From contig CAMOOZ010000242.1 in assembly GCA_946621895.1 (NCBI GenBank), positions 1-6,497 on the forward strand: a stretch of DNA of 6,497 nt, given 5' to 3'. The translations under genes were made by a program, and so were the position numbers. The notes beneath the pieces are model-generated. The model was given only the letters and a program-made list of their open reading frames with translations, was not told the origin of the DNA and searched no databases. This document shows positions 5,550 to 6,497 of the stretch, one piece after another. The stretch is from an uncultured Lachnospiraceae bacterium. Lineage in GTDB: Bacteria; Bacillota_A; Clostridia; Lachnospirales; Lachnospiraceae. Position 1 is the first letter of the stretch. The number at the start of each line of letters is the position of its first letter.

Positions 5550-6497
<948 letters not shown>

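Overview
The window looks like part of a chromosome from a fairly GC-rich clostridial Firmicute, most probably a Lachnospiraceae-type gut anaerobe. This rests on the PheS/PheT sequence style, strong GGAGG ribosome binding sites, TTG-17-TATAAT promoters, and a short 4.5S-like SRP RNA. The assignment is inferred from style, not from a database match. All recognised protein genes are on the minus strand. The SRP RNA gene is the only feature on the plus strand.

Right to left (transcription order on the minus strand): the 3' part of metG (methionyl-tRNA synthetase) enters from the right edge and carries an in-frame TAA at 6320-6322, at the Tyr of the conserved FHTIYWPI stretch. Its TGA overlaps, as ATGA, the start of a GNAT acetyltransferase with a repetitive, hydrophilic N-terminal extension. 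Next is a 424-residue tandem HD / HD-GYP protein in which the N-terminal HD half keeps the metal ligands while the C-terminal half keeps the GYP signature but has lost several key residues. About 40 bp further on is a two-gene toxin-antitoxin module (small helical antitoxin, then a RelE/ParE-type toxin).

The middle (about 2110-3480) is visibly A+T-richer than its flanks. It holds the toxin-antitoxin pair, the plus-strand SRP RNA with its own promoter and terminator, and an orphan 145-residue gene resembling the CdiA C-terminal tRNase family of PD-(D/E)XK-like nucleases. No immunity gene was found beside it. This looks like an accessory islet between housekeeping genes.

The left part is the translation operon pheS-pheT (phenylalanyl-tRNA synthetase alpha and beta; pheT runs off the left edge). 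Upstream of pheS, where many Firmicutes have a T-box leader, there is a clear promoter followed by about 200 nt that fold into a rod: a long stem between the 5' and 3' ends, a central bubble with a small hairpin on its 3' side, an apical stem, and a U7 run. This resembles 6S RNA (ssrS). It could also be an unrecognised attenuating leader of pheST.

No CRISPR array, insertion sequence, tRNA or rRNA was found. The main points for follow-up are the metG nonsense codon, the 6S-like RNA, the role-swapped double HD protein, and the orphan nuclease plus toxin-antitoxin islet.
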